Source of the DNA: Cylindrodendrum hubeiense
Lineage: Eukaryota > Ascomycota > Sordariomycetes > Hypocreales > Nectriaceae
Length of the DNA: 64,000 nucleotides
Reading direction: 5' to 3'
Assembly: GCA_014621425.1 (NCBI GenBank)
Contig: JAANBB010000131.1
Coordinates: 26,856 to 90,855, forward strand
Translations under genes and position numbers: made by a program
The notes under the pieces: generated by a model
The model's input: the letters and a program-made list of their open reading frames with translations, nothing else
Told to the model about the DNA's origin: nothing
Databases searched by the model: none
In this document: piece after piece, positions 46,912 to 58,215 of the stretch
How the letters are laid out: every line of letters begins with the position of its first letter
Numbering within the stretch: the first letter of the stretch is position 1

Positions 46912-49717
46912 TCAGTAATCAACAATCTTCAATTGCGCTTGCAGCGCCTCAGGCAGCTCCTCACGCTTGACCAAACCCATCTGCACGCAGTCGCCCCAGA
47001 AGAACATGGCTCGCTCTTGGGTATATCTCAGGTAGTCAAACTCATCCGGACCCACATCTTCCTCTGTAACCGAGGAATCGAGCTCGGGAATCTTTGCCTG
47101 CACGATACCCCACGCAATCCACTGGACGTGGTTGGCGGGACGCCACAGCCGGGTCTCATCCAAAAGTTCTCGCACGCGCTGGTCGCTCTGATCCTCATTG
47201 GCGCGCTCTGCCGCAGTCCATCCGCCCGGAGGGACGCGCGCATCAAGCATGAAATCAACGATGGAGTTGGAGCTGGGACCAGGGTGAGCTTGAACAAGCG
47301 GTGTCGAGGCGCCGCTTGAGAGGCTTCCATCTGAGGGTGACAGTAGAGGGGTCGAGGTGGTGGTTGAGGGGAATCGGGGTCGGTGCTCGACGTAGGCCTT
47401 GAGGAATCGCTTCTGCTCGTCCACAGAGGGGTATCGCCGCTCATTGCAGGCGTATGAGGTAACTGCATCGTGGTAGTTGTAGGTCCACTCGGTAAAGTGA
47501 TTGGCAAATTCGATACCCGGAAGGTTGGCGCCCGCGTATTCAAAATCGATGACGATGAGCTGCTTGTGCTGGTTGGCGGGTTGGAGCAGCGGCGACTTTT
47601 CGTCATCTGGGCGAACTCGAAGGATGTTGCCGTATTGTGTCTATCAAGGGAATGGTGAGCAGCATATCAGATTATAGGGTATCAATTCCTCTTACATCAC
47701 TGTGGGCAAAGACGAGTCGGTTGTTGATATCCTTTCGACCATTGTAACGGCCCTCAAGGTGCGCGCGATATTTGAACACCGCCTCTCTGAACTGAGGCCA
47801 GGGCGCACCGCACACCCAGCCGTTGTTCTTCCATGCGTTGAGAACAGAGCCAGGTTGGGTAGTTTGTGCCTCCTTTGCATACTGAGTGTCCAGGAACGTG
47901 GTGATCCGATCGACATTTTCTAGCCATTGGTCCCAGTTCCTCCACACGTTTGGCCCATTCTGCCTCTCATGCGGGAGTAGTTCGATACCTTCGTGAAGTT
48001 CGCGCATACGCTTGGCAATTTGTCTAGATATGTATTGATCGCGAAGATCCGAGGGCGTCAATGTGAAGGCGTTGAAGAATTGCTCGAAACGGCCATTCTG
48101 GAAAGTGCCTAGTAAACGGGGTCCGATTCTCTTTCGTGCGAGCCTCTGTAGGACCTGAAGTTCATTTTCACGATCGATGAGGTGCTCAACTTGAGGCCCG
48201 TAGACGCGAAGGAGAAGTTTTGGTGGCGGAGGCTTGCCATCAATTTCGCTCATGTTGGCAGGGGGGTTCACAACGTAGACGGCGTTGGTCAGAGCACCAC
48301 TCAGACGCTCGACGGAGATGCTATCGCCACCGCCCAGTGGAATTCGCCTCCATCCCTTGAGTCTCAAGGTATGAGCGATGCGAATGATCTCGTTCTTGAA
48401 GCTAAGCCAAGACTCGCGCTCCTTTTCCACCTTGGAATCAGAACCCGAAGTCGGGTCTTCCGTGCCCGCAGCGCCGCCTGCGTAACTCATAGTCTTGGAA
48501 TTATCGAGCCAGGCATCGCAACTAGGAACAATAGCATCTCCATCGACATAATCAGTGTCGGACGAAGCTGCACGTAGTGAGTTGCGAGAGCTGGACTTGC
48601 GGTTTCGAGGGCGAGACAACTTGGGGCTGAAGTGCGGGACTGCACTGAAGCCCATGTGCGCCATAGAATCCTCGAGGATGCGCTGGAGTCGGTCAAAGGA
48701 GATGTCGCTCGACTGGGAGTCGACAGACTCCGATCGAGCACGGCCACCCTGGTCCTGGTCCTGGTCCTCGCGGGTAAGGCGCTCGCTGTCTTGGTTGTTT
48801 GCCTTGGGAGGGGACTTGGACTTGCGCCGGCGGGTCTTCGGCTTCCGGGCTGTAGCCTTTCGTTTCTCATGCTCCAACCAGTCGTTAACCTGAGCAAGAA
48901 GCTTCTCACTGTAGTACTGGCGGCGATGACTGTGGTGTGGGGAGGGGCTGGACTCCTCGGCAGTGTGACTAGAGCCCTCATTGATTGAGGACCTGGAGGA
49001 ACCGTTGGAGAGTTGAAACGGAGGCAACTTTCCACTCAAGCGACGCTTAGGGCCGGCGGGAAACTGTCTCATGGGCTGGGACTCATCCTCGAGCATTTGA
49101 ATCTCGGGCTCGGTATCGGCAATGTGCACAGCTGTTTTCCATGTAAGCTCCATCCTAACATTCCAGGGCACTGGTTCTGGTTCTCGGGCAAAATCCATGT
49201 CTTGGCAGCGAACACGTGGGGTTTCAACAGAATAATGATGAGACGAAGCTTGAAAAGGAAGGAAGGGTCACAGGCGAGAAGACGCTCACTTGAGGGCAGA
49301 GCAGGGCCGCGGACGGAGACTGCAATCTCACCGAACAGACGTGGCCTTGCTCAGTGTGACCACATCATGGCATGGCATGCCCACCACACTGGCGATAAGA
49401 CGTACCAGGGTCCCGACCCGTTGGTTGTCGGGCCCAGCAGTTGCGGCGTGTGGGAGTTGAACAGGGCCCACGACTCAGCGCAGCGCAGGGGAGTGCAGAC
49501 AGACGGGTAAGGGACTGGGCTGAGCCAGAAGTAACAGCAGACAATTGCAGACGAGGGCAGACAAGGGCTGTGGTTACGAAGCGCATCGGAACGTACCTTT
49601 GAGGGAGCCGCTGGAGGGCACAGGATGGTCGCCATCGTCATCGGCCTTGAGAGCCGAGCGCAATGGCGGTTGGAGGCCATTGCTCGGCGCGGGGTTAGGC
49701 GAGGACGCCGCAGACAT
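46912..49717 (-). CDS. Choline kinase (choline/ethanolamine kinase family)
   Basis: Exons on the minus strand are 49717-49597, 49248-47696 and 47640-46912, with introns of 348 and 55 nt, giving 800 residues. It catalyses the ATP-dependent phosphorylation of choline, the first step of the CDP-choline (Kennedy) route to phosphatidylcholine. The catalytic loop is HSDTQYGN at 556-563, split by the second intron and reconstituted exactly. The choline-kinase motif IDFEYAG follows at 589-595, with IEFANHFTEW after it. The core starts near GWRRIPLGGGDSISVERLSGALTNAVY, the fungal choline-kinase N-lobe. The N-terminal 250 or so residues are Ser/Arg/Lys-rich with basic stretches, typical of filamentous fungal members and longer than yeast Cki1. 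The unusually long first intron lies just after codon 40. Ethanolamine activity cannot be excluded from sequence. Confidence 0.92.
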
Positions 49718-51011
49718 GATGGGCGAGCAGTCGTCTAAGAAGACGCGAAATCGGTTCAATTGCTCGTTAGAAGAGCGAGAAAGAAACGCGGTGAAGGGTA
49801 GAGAGGAAGGTGAGTGAGTCAAGACGGATTGAGAAGTTGCGATGCAGGTTGGCACATGCAGATGCAGGAGACAGCGCGCCGGGTCGTTCTCCCCCCCGCG
49901 CACCAGAGACCAGAGACTAGGTAGTGCGGCGGAAGGCGGACAGGGTTGCAGAGGCAAGGGCTGAAGGTGTGGGAGTGCGCTTATCAGGCCGCCGGGGGTG
50001 GGGTTTTTAGAGGGCTGGTCGGTTCGTTGCCGTTAGCCCAAAGTACGATAAGGGACGGCTACTCGGCTTGATAGTTGATAAATGAGCACGAGACCGATTG
50101 ATTCAAAGACGAGGCAGCCACAAACGGAACTTCCAAAGGGGGAAGGAGAGAGACTAATAAATACCCCGGGGCGAAAATTGTTGACGCACGCCAAAGAGAG
50201 AGCAAGCCCGCCCAACCACTGGTGCTCCGTACCAACCTACATAGCAAATTAACCACATGATCCCAAGTACGAAGAGCAGTCGGCTTGGCCAACCAGACTC
50301 CGGCTCGAGGTGCACAACCAGGGAAGTAAACGGGACAAGGAACGTCACCGTTACGGTCACCAACACCGACCCGGAACCGCCACCCCTTGTTCCGGATTTC
50401 CACTTGCCTGGGACCCAGCAAGGGCCACGGCTAAAAGGCCGACGCAACTGCGTGCTAATGATAAACCTGCGCCGCTTTGGTTAATTGCCTTGGGGTTGAC
50501 GAGCAGCAGCTCTCCACGGCGCTCACGACACCCGCAGCTTCCAGTGCCACCCATGGATTCTCCCCCATGGAGACCCTTGGAGACCCTACGGGGGGCCTGC
50601 GCAAAGCCTGGTTCACACATGGAGCGACAAGGAGTGTCATGGAGTATCATGGAGCATCATGGGGCTGCCCCGACCGAAGCCACCTCTACCCATCGCCCCC
50701 TTGACGTAATCTCGGGTGGCTGGTGGCGCTAGTCCGCTTCCAGACGCCTTCGGTCGCGCTTTTTGGCAGTGTCTCACATGCACTCAGCAGGGTTTGGCCT
50801 CTGGGCCTGTTCGGTTTGGACTGGGCCTGTTCGGTCTGGACAGTGCCGCTTTTTCTCACGCCGCGCCAAATGTATGACCCCCACCGTGCACTCCACTGTG
50901 CATAACTTCTCATACGTTGTCACCCGCTTTGGCCCGTATTGATATGGCGTTTTAAACTGTTCGATTTGCGCCAACTACCTCGCTTCCACGGCTGTATGCC
51001 GCTTTCTCGGC
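49718..51011. other. Intergenic region, choline kinase promoter / ADH 3' side
   Basis: 1.3 kb between the choline kinase start and the ADH stop on the same strand. It includes a 20-bp tandem duplication (50801-50840). Open frames of up to 140 codons have no motif. No gene is supported. Confidence 0.5.
50801..50840. repeat. 20-bp tandem duplication
   Basis: CTGGGCCTGTTCGGTYTGGA occurs twice in direct succession with one T/C difference. Confidence 0.9.
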
Positions 51012-52229
51012 TTAGGCATGCTTCTCGTTGACTAAAACATATCTATACCGAGCCTTGCCTTGTTCCAAATCGATAATCGCCTGGTTCGCTTCGCTGAGCG
51101 GCCTCGTCTCGACCCAAGGCGTGACTTTCTTCTCAACGGCGAGATCAAGCATGATTTTGATATCCGCGGGAGACCCGATAGCACTGCCGCCCACCTTAAT
51201 TCCACCCCCGATAAGAGTGAACGCATTGATAGGAGGTAGGTTGCCGCCATCAGGGGCTCTGTGATCCCAGTTAGTTCCTCGAATCCACAGGGAGAGATAG
51301 CGAGAAGAAATAGCTAGAAGGGATAACTTACCCGACCTGAATAAATGAGCCGTTAACCTTGAGCAAACTCAGGTACTGTGAAAGTGGCATGTTCGAGCTG
51401 GAGACTGTGCAGATAATCAAGTCGAGGGTCCGGGCGTTCGTCTTGTCCCAGTCCTTATCATCCTCCGTCGCGATATAAGCGTCAGCTCCGAGGGCAAGCA
51501 CGGCGTCCTTTTTTGAAATCCGTCGAGAAATGCCAACGACCTTATCCGCTCCGAGAGCCTTGGCAAAGAGGACTCCAAAGTGCCCCAGGCCCCCAACTCC
51601 AACAATACCGACTTTCTTTCCTGGTCCACAGCCGTTGTGCTTCAACGGGGAAAACACCGTAATGCCGCCACAGAGCATCGGTGCAGCGGCCTCGGATGAC
51701 AGGCCGTCTGGGATCTTGAAAACGAAATGGCTATTCGTGCGGTTGTAGTCGGCGTAGCCACCGTAAGATTTCCCCTCGCCATTGGGGTAGACAGAGCCGT
51801 ATGTATTGACATTGCCTCTTGGGCAGTGGTTCTCCATGCCCTCAGAACACTCAGGGCAATCGGGCTGGAGACAGCTTCGCGCCTGTGCACCGACTCCAAC
51901 TCGGTCTCCCACCTTAATGTCCTTCACATTGCTGCCAACGCGAACAGCCTTGCCCACAATCTCGTGGCCAACACAACAGGCTGTATGTCGTAGAATTAAT
52001 CAATTGTCCTGATAAATACGGGGAAGGGATTCAACATACGGTATGGCGTCTCGCCCCAGCCAGACCGAAGTGTGTGGAGGTCCGAGCCACAAATACCGCA
52101 GTGGGTGACCTGGATGTCAACGTCGTCTTCTTCCCACTTCTTAGGCTCGAATGCTCCCCATTCCATCTTTCCCTTGACAGCCTCTGGGCTATGACCCAAC
52201 CAGCCCTCGAAAATGTAATCTGTCGCCAT
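51012..52229 (-). CDS. Zinc-dependent NADP(H) alcohol dehydrogenase (ADH6/cinnamyl type)
   Basis: Exons on the minus strand are 52229-52040, 51980-51332 and 51258-51012, with introns of 59 and 73 nt, giving 361 residues, the usual length of the family. It belongs to the medium-chain dehydrogenases that reduce aldehydes to alcohols in the cytosol. Catalytic zinc ligands lie in HCGICGSDLH (C44 region) and CCVGHEI (H69-E70). The structural zinc lobe uses C100, C105, C108 and C116. The Rossmann motif GVGGLG is followed by SRRISKKD, whose basic residues suit the NADP phosphate, as in yeast Adh6/Adh7. The third exon supplies the C-terminal catalytic-domain segment (FTLIGGGIKVGGSAIGSP and the terminal RYRYVLVN). 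Physiological substrate is unknown; fusel or cinnamyl-type aldehydes are typical. Confidence 0.9.
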
Positions 52230-54685
52230 GCTTTGGGTTTTCTTGGATGATGCCAGCGATTGGTACTGAAGGGATTGATAAGAGATATGGGTGAAAGAGA
52301 TGTATGATTGTATAGATGCAGGAAACCCTAAAATAAGGAAGAGAGCTGTGAGTCTATATATATTCGAGTTGCTGTCCCCGATCCTCACCGGCATCTTTAG
52401 CTGCCGGACTTAAGAAGCCACAAATTTCTTAGAGCACAGTCCTGAATCAACAAAACTACATGTGGTACACCCCGGGGATAGTACTAATCGCCGCTGGCAT
52501 GCCATTTTAGTTCTCTTCCGCCATATAATTCTAGCCAGGGGCAGCTAGTGTCCGAAATTTAGTACGGGTGTTGGGAGTTTTCGATGATTCTTGGCTTTCA
52601 TGCCCCACATAAAATCCCGGCTCATCAGCAGGTTGCATTAGCGGCAACTCGAATGATGGGAAAACGGCGTCATGATAAGGTTGTCGAGCCGGCTGTGGGG
52701 ACGGGAGCTCAAATAACGTGCTTACTGAAACCATTTCACTGGGTAGCCTTGGCTTGCCCGGATTTGTCAGTTGAGCTTTTTTCCTGACGCAAATACCGGA
52801 CTTAACGCCATCAGCAAGTTGCATATAAAGGTGGAGGGCATTGATAAGGATGAGCCCCATGCCCTCCAGAGACGTCTGCCGAACGGCCCGAGCCAATGGA
52901 GACACGAATACCCCGGACTACCCTGAACTTGGGTATTATGCCTCGGCTTGGAGAACTGCGCGACCTTGACGATGATTGGACAGGAAAGACGAAAGCGGAA
53001 GATGGGAGAAGACGTCAGAACCGTCTCAACCAGACAACACAACATTGGTACTTGGTAAGACGTCATATCTAGACACCAACAGTAGATATTCTTGGGTGGG
53101 GTTCCATGACGAAAGAAACTTCAACAGGGGTATTTGTTCACGTCTTCGAGGAGTGAAGATCGCAAAGACCCAGAAGCAGTGCCACGACAACAAAGGCTAC
53201 CTACCTCCTGCTAGCTAATCCTCGAACCCGGGGTAAAATGTGCGCTTTCATATTTCAGGTATATATGGAGTTAGTCTGAATGCTCCATGGCCAGCATACC
53301 TCCAGCGTTAATCAAATTAACCATTCTCAATGTTTTATCAAATATTGCCTCTGCTCTGGGTTTCCCAGTAGAGGACCTATGCCAATATCGGGATATATCG
53401 CACTTAAATCAACTCATGCTGCCGCCGTCCTGCTCAACACTCCTCGCCCAACCACTGTACAGCCGGCAGTGAAACATCATCCTTGGTTGACCTCTTACGT
53501 CCCCCCTGGATGCGGGACGATGTGCTCACGATGTGCTCAATGGCATTGCTTCTAGGGCATTTGATGAAGATGAGCTGTGGTATGACCTCCTTTGTGTCAA
53601 GAGCGAATCGTAAGGAGAGAAACCCTCTCTAGTTGTGTGGGGACAATCATGGGATGTCTAGGGCTAGGAGGTGAGCGTTGCGATTCTGCAGAAGTGGGGT
53701 TGGTTGATTCACGGATGTCCTGAGCGTATCGAGTCGACCAATTATTGGCATGAGAAGAGAGGTGACAAGAGGCTCGCCGTTAGGCTATAATGATGAATGA
53801 CTACATGCTGGTGAGCAAGGAATTTTAAACAAACGTATTCCTATAAATAACATAATATTTTCAGTTCATTTATTACCAGATGAGATTCTGCATTGAGCAA
53901 GCATGCACTTAATTAAGGTCGCGATCATCTAGATCCAGGATTCGGCTTCGAGCACATCTAGGATTAATGTGCTGGGGATGCCCATGTCAGTTTTTACATT
54001 CTTCGGTACACTATCGCCTTGCATTCCCCCGCCACAAGTATCGAAACCAGCGATGGCAGTGAAAAGCGTAATAAAAGAAAACGTCAAGAACGTCAAGAAA
54101 GCTAACCTCAACCAAAGATCTGGGACCGTTTCCAATGCATAAATGCGCATAAATCTACTGGCCAGTCACAGAACTACGAACAGTCATCACTAATTAACGT
54201 CGGTCAGTCAGCTAAGAGCGGCAATGGCGCTATGCCTAATTCACACACCGGGCTCTCGGCGGCCCTCATCATCCATCCCCCGGGCATTATCACGGCCCTC
54301 TCCGCTGCGGCTCTTGAATGGCAAGGGACATGGATCGTTCCAGACCGAATTATTAATTTTTTCTTCCGTTTGGGGTTTTTCGCTTCATTCCACGTATTTG
54401 TTTACGTTCGGCCCGTCCCGGACCTGGCCACTTCACCAATTCCTGAAGGCATCGCCCCCGTTACTCCACCATCGGGCACCGAAACCGTGGGGGGAAACGC
54501 TCAGGATCCGGTGTGTGTTTGAGGGTCGAGATGCCGGAGCGGTTAAGATGTCCACTCATATTCTATTCAATGCCCGCTCGTGCCTGCCCCTGGATCCTGC
54601 TTCGAGATATTTACATGCTTGCCTGATCACAACTCACACCCGAAAACCCCCACCCCGAGAGAACCCTTCGGTGGACCATTTCGTC
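52230..54685. other. 2.5-kb intergenic region
   Basis: Contains the ADH promoter and the 3' region of the HAD hydrolase gene. The middle part has only short frames with no motif, and 53.8-53.95 kb is AT-rich. A box-A-like tRNA resemblance at 54525-54606 was examined and not accepted (see rejected items). Confidence 0.5.
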
Positions 54686-56363
54686 TCAAAGTCTCGCTTC
54701 GGCCGCTTCCTTCACACTCGGTTGTGACGATGAGTTTTCGCCTGGCCCACCATGATGTTGCTGTCCCTCCAATTCCGGCAACTTAATATAGCCCTTGGTG
54801 TGGGATAAAGCCGACAAAAGCCACTCCCTCGAAGCCTTCATACCCTCGTTGTTGAGTGCCCACACGACCGCGTCCACGACGTCATCGACAATGACGGCCG
54901 GCTTGTGCCGTGGCTCCCTCTCCGTCGCCGTTTGGCGCCAGACACCGGTCCGTACCAGGATAGGAATCCACTCAGTACCATCATCGGCATTGAAGTCGTT
55001 TGCGCCGCGAATGTCACTCTCCGGGTTGTCGCCAATCATGTACACTCGGCGCAGGGGGTGAGATTTCGGGGTCTCGTACTCGTTTTCTGCCTGCCCGCGG
55101 TGGCGGGTCATGTCATGGTAATACTTGAGGAGCCGGTCATGGGCATACTTGTAGGTGTGGTTGGACGGCTTACCCAGTGCGTCGAACTGCAACTCCATCC
55201 CATCCGTTGTTGTCGACCAAAGTCCTTTGAGTGCCTCCATAAAAGCGCCGGTGCCGAACCGGTTAAGAGGATAATTAGTCTTCCACAGAAGATCCATGTT
55301 AGATATCCATAGACCGGGTTGGCCGTCCTGTTGCCACCCATTGTTGGGCAGCGACTTGTCGCCATTCTTCTGTGACACTGTGCCGAAGTAGCCCTTGTGC
55401 GAAATCAGGAGATCATGAATGATCTGCGTGTCCACTGACCAATCTCGGGGGTCGTTCCAGATGAAGATATGATCAATCTTCAGGGCATCATGGGGGATAT
55501 CAGTCGTGTAAGGGTCGGCCAGGTTCAGCATTCGCTTTCCGTCCGGCAGCGGGACGTGCTTTCCGTGAAGCCCATCCTTGGTGAGCTCGAATGGGTACAC
55601 GTCTCTGCAGGCTGCCAAGATGTCGCCGGGGGTAACAACCCGCTTGAACCCGTAGCTGGTGAGTGTGAGCCAAATAGATCAAAGGATGAGAAGAGAATTA
55701 GCCAACTAACTCGAGCGCAATTTGGCGGGACTGCTCAGGGTGAGAGCCCGTGATCAACACAGTGCCATCGTTCTTGAGCGAGTCGTCCCAGGCGCTCATG
55801 GGCGTATGAGACAGAATCATCCTCCCGCGTATCACGTCTTCATGCTTGCCCAGTTGAAGTCGTTCTTGCAGCGTATCGGCCTTCTTGTTCTCAGGCACGC
55901 CGCCTCCGTTTGTCAAAAAGACGTATCGTATTCCGTTGCTTCTGATCATCTTGATCACCTTATCAGCTCCCTCCACGCGATTCCGGCCCTGGTACAGGAC
56001 ACCATCAATACTGCAGCCTGTTAGAAATCGACCAGCAAGAAACGGATATCATTCACAAGTCTCTGGGGATAAGCATGCGAGACGGAGTACACGCGGACAG
56101 GGGCCGACGTACTCGAAGGCAAAGGCGAACTCGGAGAACAGCTTGCTTGATGCATCACTCGGCTCCTGAAGATTACTAGGGTTCACACCCAGCGAGCCCT
56201 TTGGCTTTGAAGCCACACTTGCAGAGCCATGGAACGTCCTCGCTCCATATCGCACGGCGTTGGAGCTTGCGGCGAGACCGGCAATAGGCGCCCCAAGGCG
56301 AGGCTGCAGCGACCAGCGACGCGCAGCAAATCGGCACTGGCCGACCACGCTGGAGCGTCGCAT
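54686..56363 (-). CDS. Mitochondrial HAD-superfamily hydrolase (CECR5/YKR070W-like)
   Basis: Exons on the minus strand are 56363-56113, 56010-55711 and 55655-54686, with introns of 102 and 55 nt, giving 506 residues. It is a class IIA HAD hydrolase of the CECR5 family (yeast YKR070W), a mitochondrial protein of unknown substrate. Splicing of the first intron recreates the nucleophile motif FAFDIDGVL (D84, D86). Motif II is FLTNGGG. The motif III lysine lies in LGKPSNHTY at about 346. Motif IV is GDNPESDIRGAN at about 392-403. The first 45 residues are rich in Arg, Ser and Ala without acidic residues, consistent with a mitochondrial presequence. The C-terminal 30 residues are polar and disordered. 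It lies 458 bp upstream of sco1 in opposite genomic order on the same strand, with no sign of co-transcription. Substrate cannot be predicted. Confidence 0.9.
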
Positions 56364-56821
56364 TCTTAAATCCGATAAGTCTCAGGTCGTTGTAGAGTTG
56401 TTTTGTTGCGAATCCTCAAAAGTCAACCAGTCTGGAGCGTGTCGTGGGAAGCAATAGGAAACGTGGACTAGTTTGTGTGACTGCAACGTTGGTCAGCGAT
56501 AACCACGATGTCATCGGCAAAAACCCGCCAATATCCGACGCGCTTTGATAAACGTGCGACCACAACTCCAGCGGAGCAACAACATCTTTCGCAACGGAAT
56601 TGGCCCAAATAAACTCATCAAATACACTTTCCAACATAGGATCTCATAGGTTCTTCAATATTTGGATACGTATGAGAAAAATTACAGTGAATTGAGTGGT
56701 TCTTACCCGCGTGGCATCCATCTATAGGCGGTTTTGGTACATGGTACAATGCTTTACAGAACCCGCCACCTCTCCCTTATCGTATCAATCCCTCTCCTCT
56801 CGGATTTTGGGCGCCAATGAT
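56364..56821. other. Intergenic region between sco1 3' end and HAD hydrolase start
   Basis: 458 bp holding the sco1 3' UTR and the promoter of the HAD hydrolase gene. No further feature is seen. Confidence 0.4.
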
Positions 56822-57824
56822 TTATTTGCTGGTCCAGTCCTTCATATGAGCCATAATGATCTGCGCCGCCTGATCCGGAGAATGCTGTCGGCCCAGAGCC
56901 TCCACAAAGTCACCCTCGGGGTCCATCAGGTAGAAGTAGATGCTGTGATCCACCAGGTAATCCTGTCCGGGTTTGACGTTCTGGGGTGTGCTGAAGTAGA
57001 CACGGTACTTCTTGCAAAGAGCCTTAATCTGGTCGTAGGTACCGGTGAGACCGATGAACTTATCGTGGAACTCGGCGAGGTACTCCTTAAGGGCCTTGGG
57101 GTCGTCTCGGGCGGGGTCGCAGGTAATAAAGAGGGGGAGGAGGGCGTCTGGGGCCTTGGCCTCAACGAGGTCCAGCATGCGTGCCATCTTGTCGAGTTCC
57201 TCGGGGCAGATATCGGGACAGCGGGTGAAGCCGAAATAGACCTGAAACCTTAATGTTAGCCTGATTTCCGAGCTGGGATTGCACAGATATTCTAAATGCC
57301 GTCCTGTATTCCACGTACCAGAGAGTATTTCCCCATCATCCTCTCACTCGAAAATGGCTTGCCGTCTTGGTCAATCAGCTCGAACGAGCCGCCCACCTTA
57401 GGCCGACCAACACCTTTGGCCGCCTCTGCTATCCTCTTGCGCTGCATGCGACTCTTCTCAAACTCGAAGTACCACACCAGCAGGCCGCAGGTGCCCACAA
57501 ACAAGAAGCCGGACTTCCAAGAGAAGGGCTGTAGCGCATTTGTCAGCCTCGAGGTTCTGCAACTCCGTCGCAATTGTGTCGCAACTCTCAAGTCGTAATA
57601 TAGCATACCCCATTGGCGTATCGGCTCTTGGCCTTCTCGATCGTGTTGTACTTGGTTCGTCGCTGGGTAATCGGCTGTCGAGACTGCATCGGCGCACGCG
57701 GGAGGGTTGGCCGAAGCTGCTTCGGTTGGAGGGCGCTGCTAGAGAAGCAGCGCTGGCACTGGCGGGCGGGCTGCTGGGCAAACATGCCCTGGAGGGTCTT
57801 CGACATCGCGATTGACTTGGACAT
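56822..57824 (-). CDS. sco1: Cytochrome c oxidase copper chaperone Sco1
   Basis: Exons on the minus strand are 57824-57609, 57528-57319 and 57241-56822, with introns of 80 and 77 nt, both at phase 0, giving 281 residues. Sco1 delivers copper to the CuA site of cytochrome oxidase subunit 2 in the mitochondrial inner membrane. The copper ligands are visible: C150 and C154 in the CPDIC motif of a thioredoxin-like fold, and H241 in VDHSIYFY. The first 60 residues are Arg/Gln/Ser-rich without acidic residues, as in a mitochondrial presequence. A hydrophobic segment at about 77-94 is the single inner-membrane anchor, placing the C-terminal domain in the intermembrane space. The RMMGKYSLVYFGFTRCPD junction is recreated exactly by splicing. 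It shares a 391-bp divergent promoter with the spp1-like gene. Confidence 0.94.
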
Positions 57825-58215
57825 GGCGGGTGATTTCCAACAAAATCGTCCGGTTTGCTTGGAAAGACAAAATCCCCTGTTCGAAGCTTACATCTTTCGA
57901 TCTTCACGAGCTCCCAAAATTGCCCGCCGAGCTTTTGCCGGCGGGCGGCAGCCACCGCCACAACGGCGCTTAGTCATTTGAATCCCCTGTCCGTTCACTC
58001 AAGCATCGACTTCATGCCGCTCTCAAAAAAGGCAGGACGACAATATGGGACCGAAGACAACGGGTTTGCGGATATTCTTTACTTGTGGGTCTTAATACAA
58101 ACAAACACTATATATATAAGGGGAAACAGTTTGGCGTCAAGTGGCGACCACTCCGGTGTGCAGTGATTCAGAGACGTCGGGGACAATCACTGGCACCCTT
58201 TATTCATTCAAAACA
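57825..58215. promoter_or_regulatory. Divergent promoter region, sco1 / spp1-like
   Basis: 391 bp separate the two start codons. A TATATATATAAGG stretch near 58110 is a candidate TATA element for the plus-strand gene. The sco1 side has no obvious TATA. No operator could be defined. Confidence 0.45.

Noticed and set aside
41323..49717. Co-functional cluster of nimA, btb3-like gene and choline kinase
   Set aside because: Mixed strands, separate promoters and unrelated core functions. Ordinary housekeeping neighbours, not a biosynthetic or defence cluster.
54525..54606. tRNA-Ser/Leu-like sequence (GTCGAGATGCC then GGAGCGGTTAAG)
   Set aside because: The box A resemblance is good, but the D-stem does not pair, no anticodon stem forms, no GGTTCRA box B is present and the 3' end does not complement the presumed acceptor strand. 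At best a very decayed relic.
54224..54727. 167-codon plus-strand frame overlapping the 3' end of the HAD hydrolase gene
   Set aside because: No motif, and its end overlaps a well-supported gene on the other strand.
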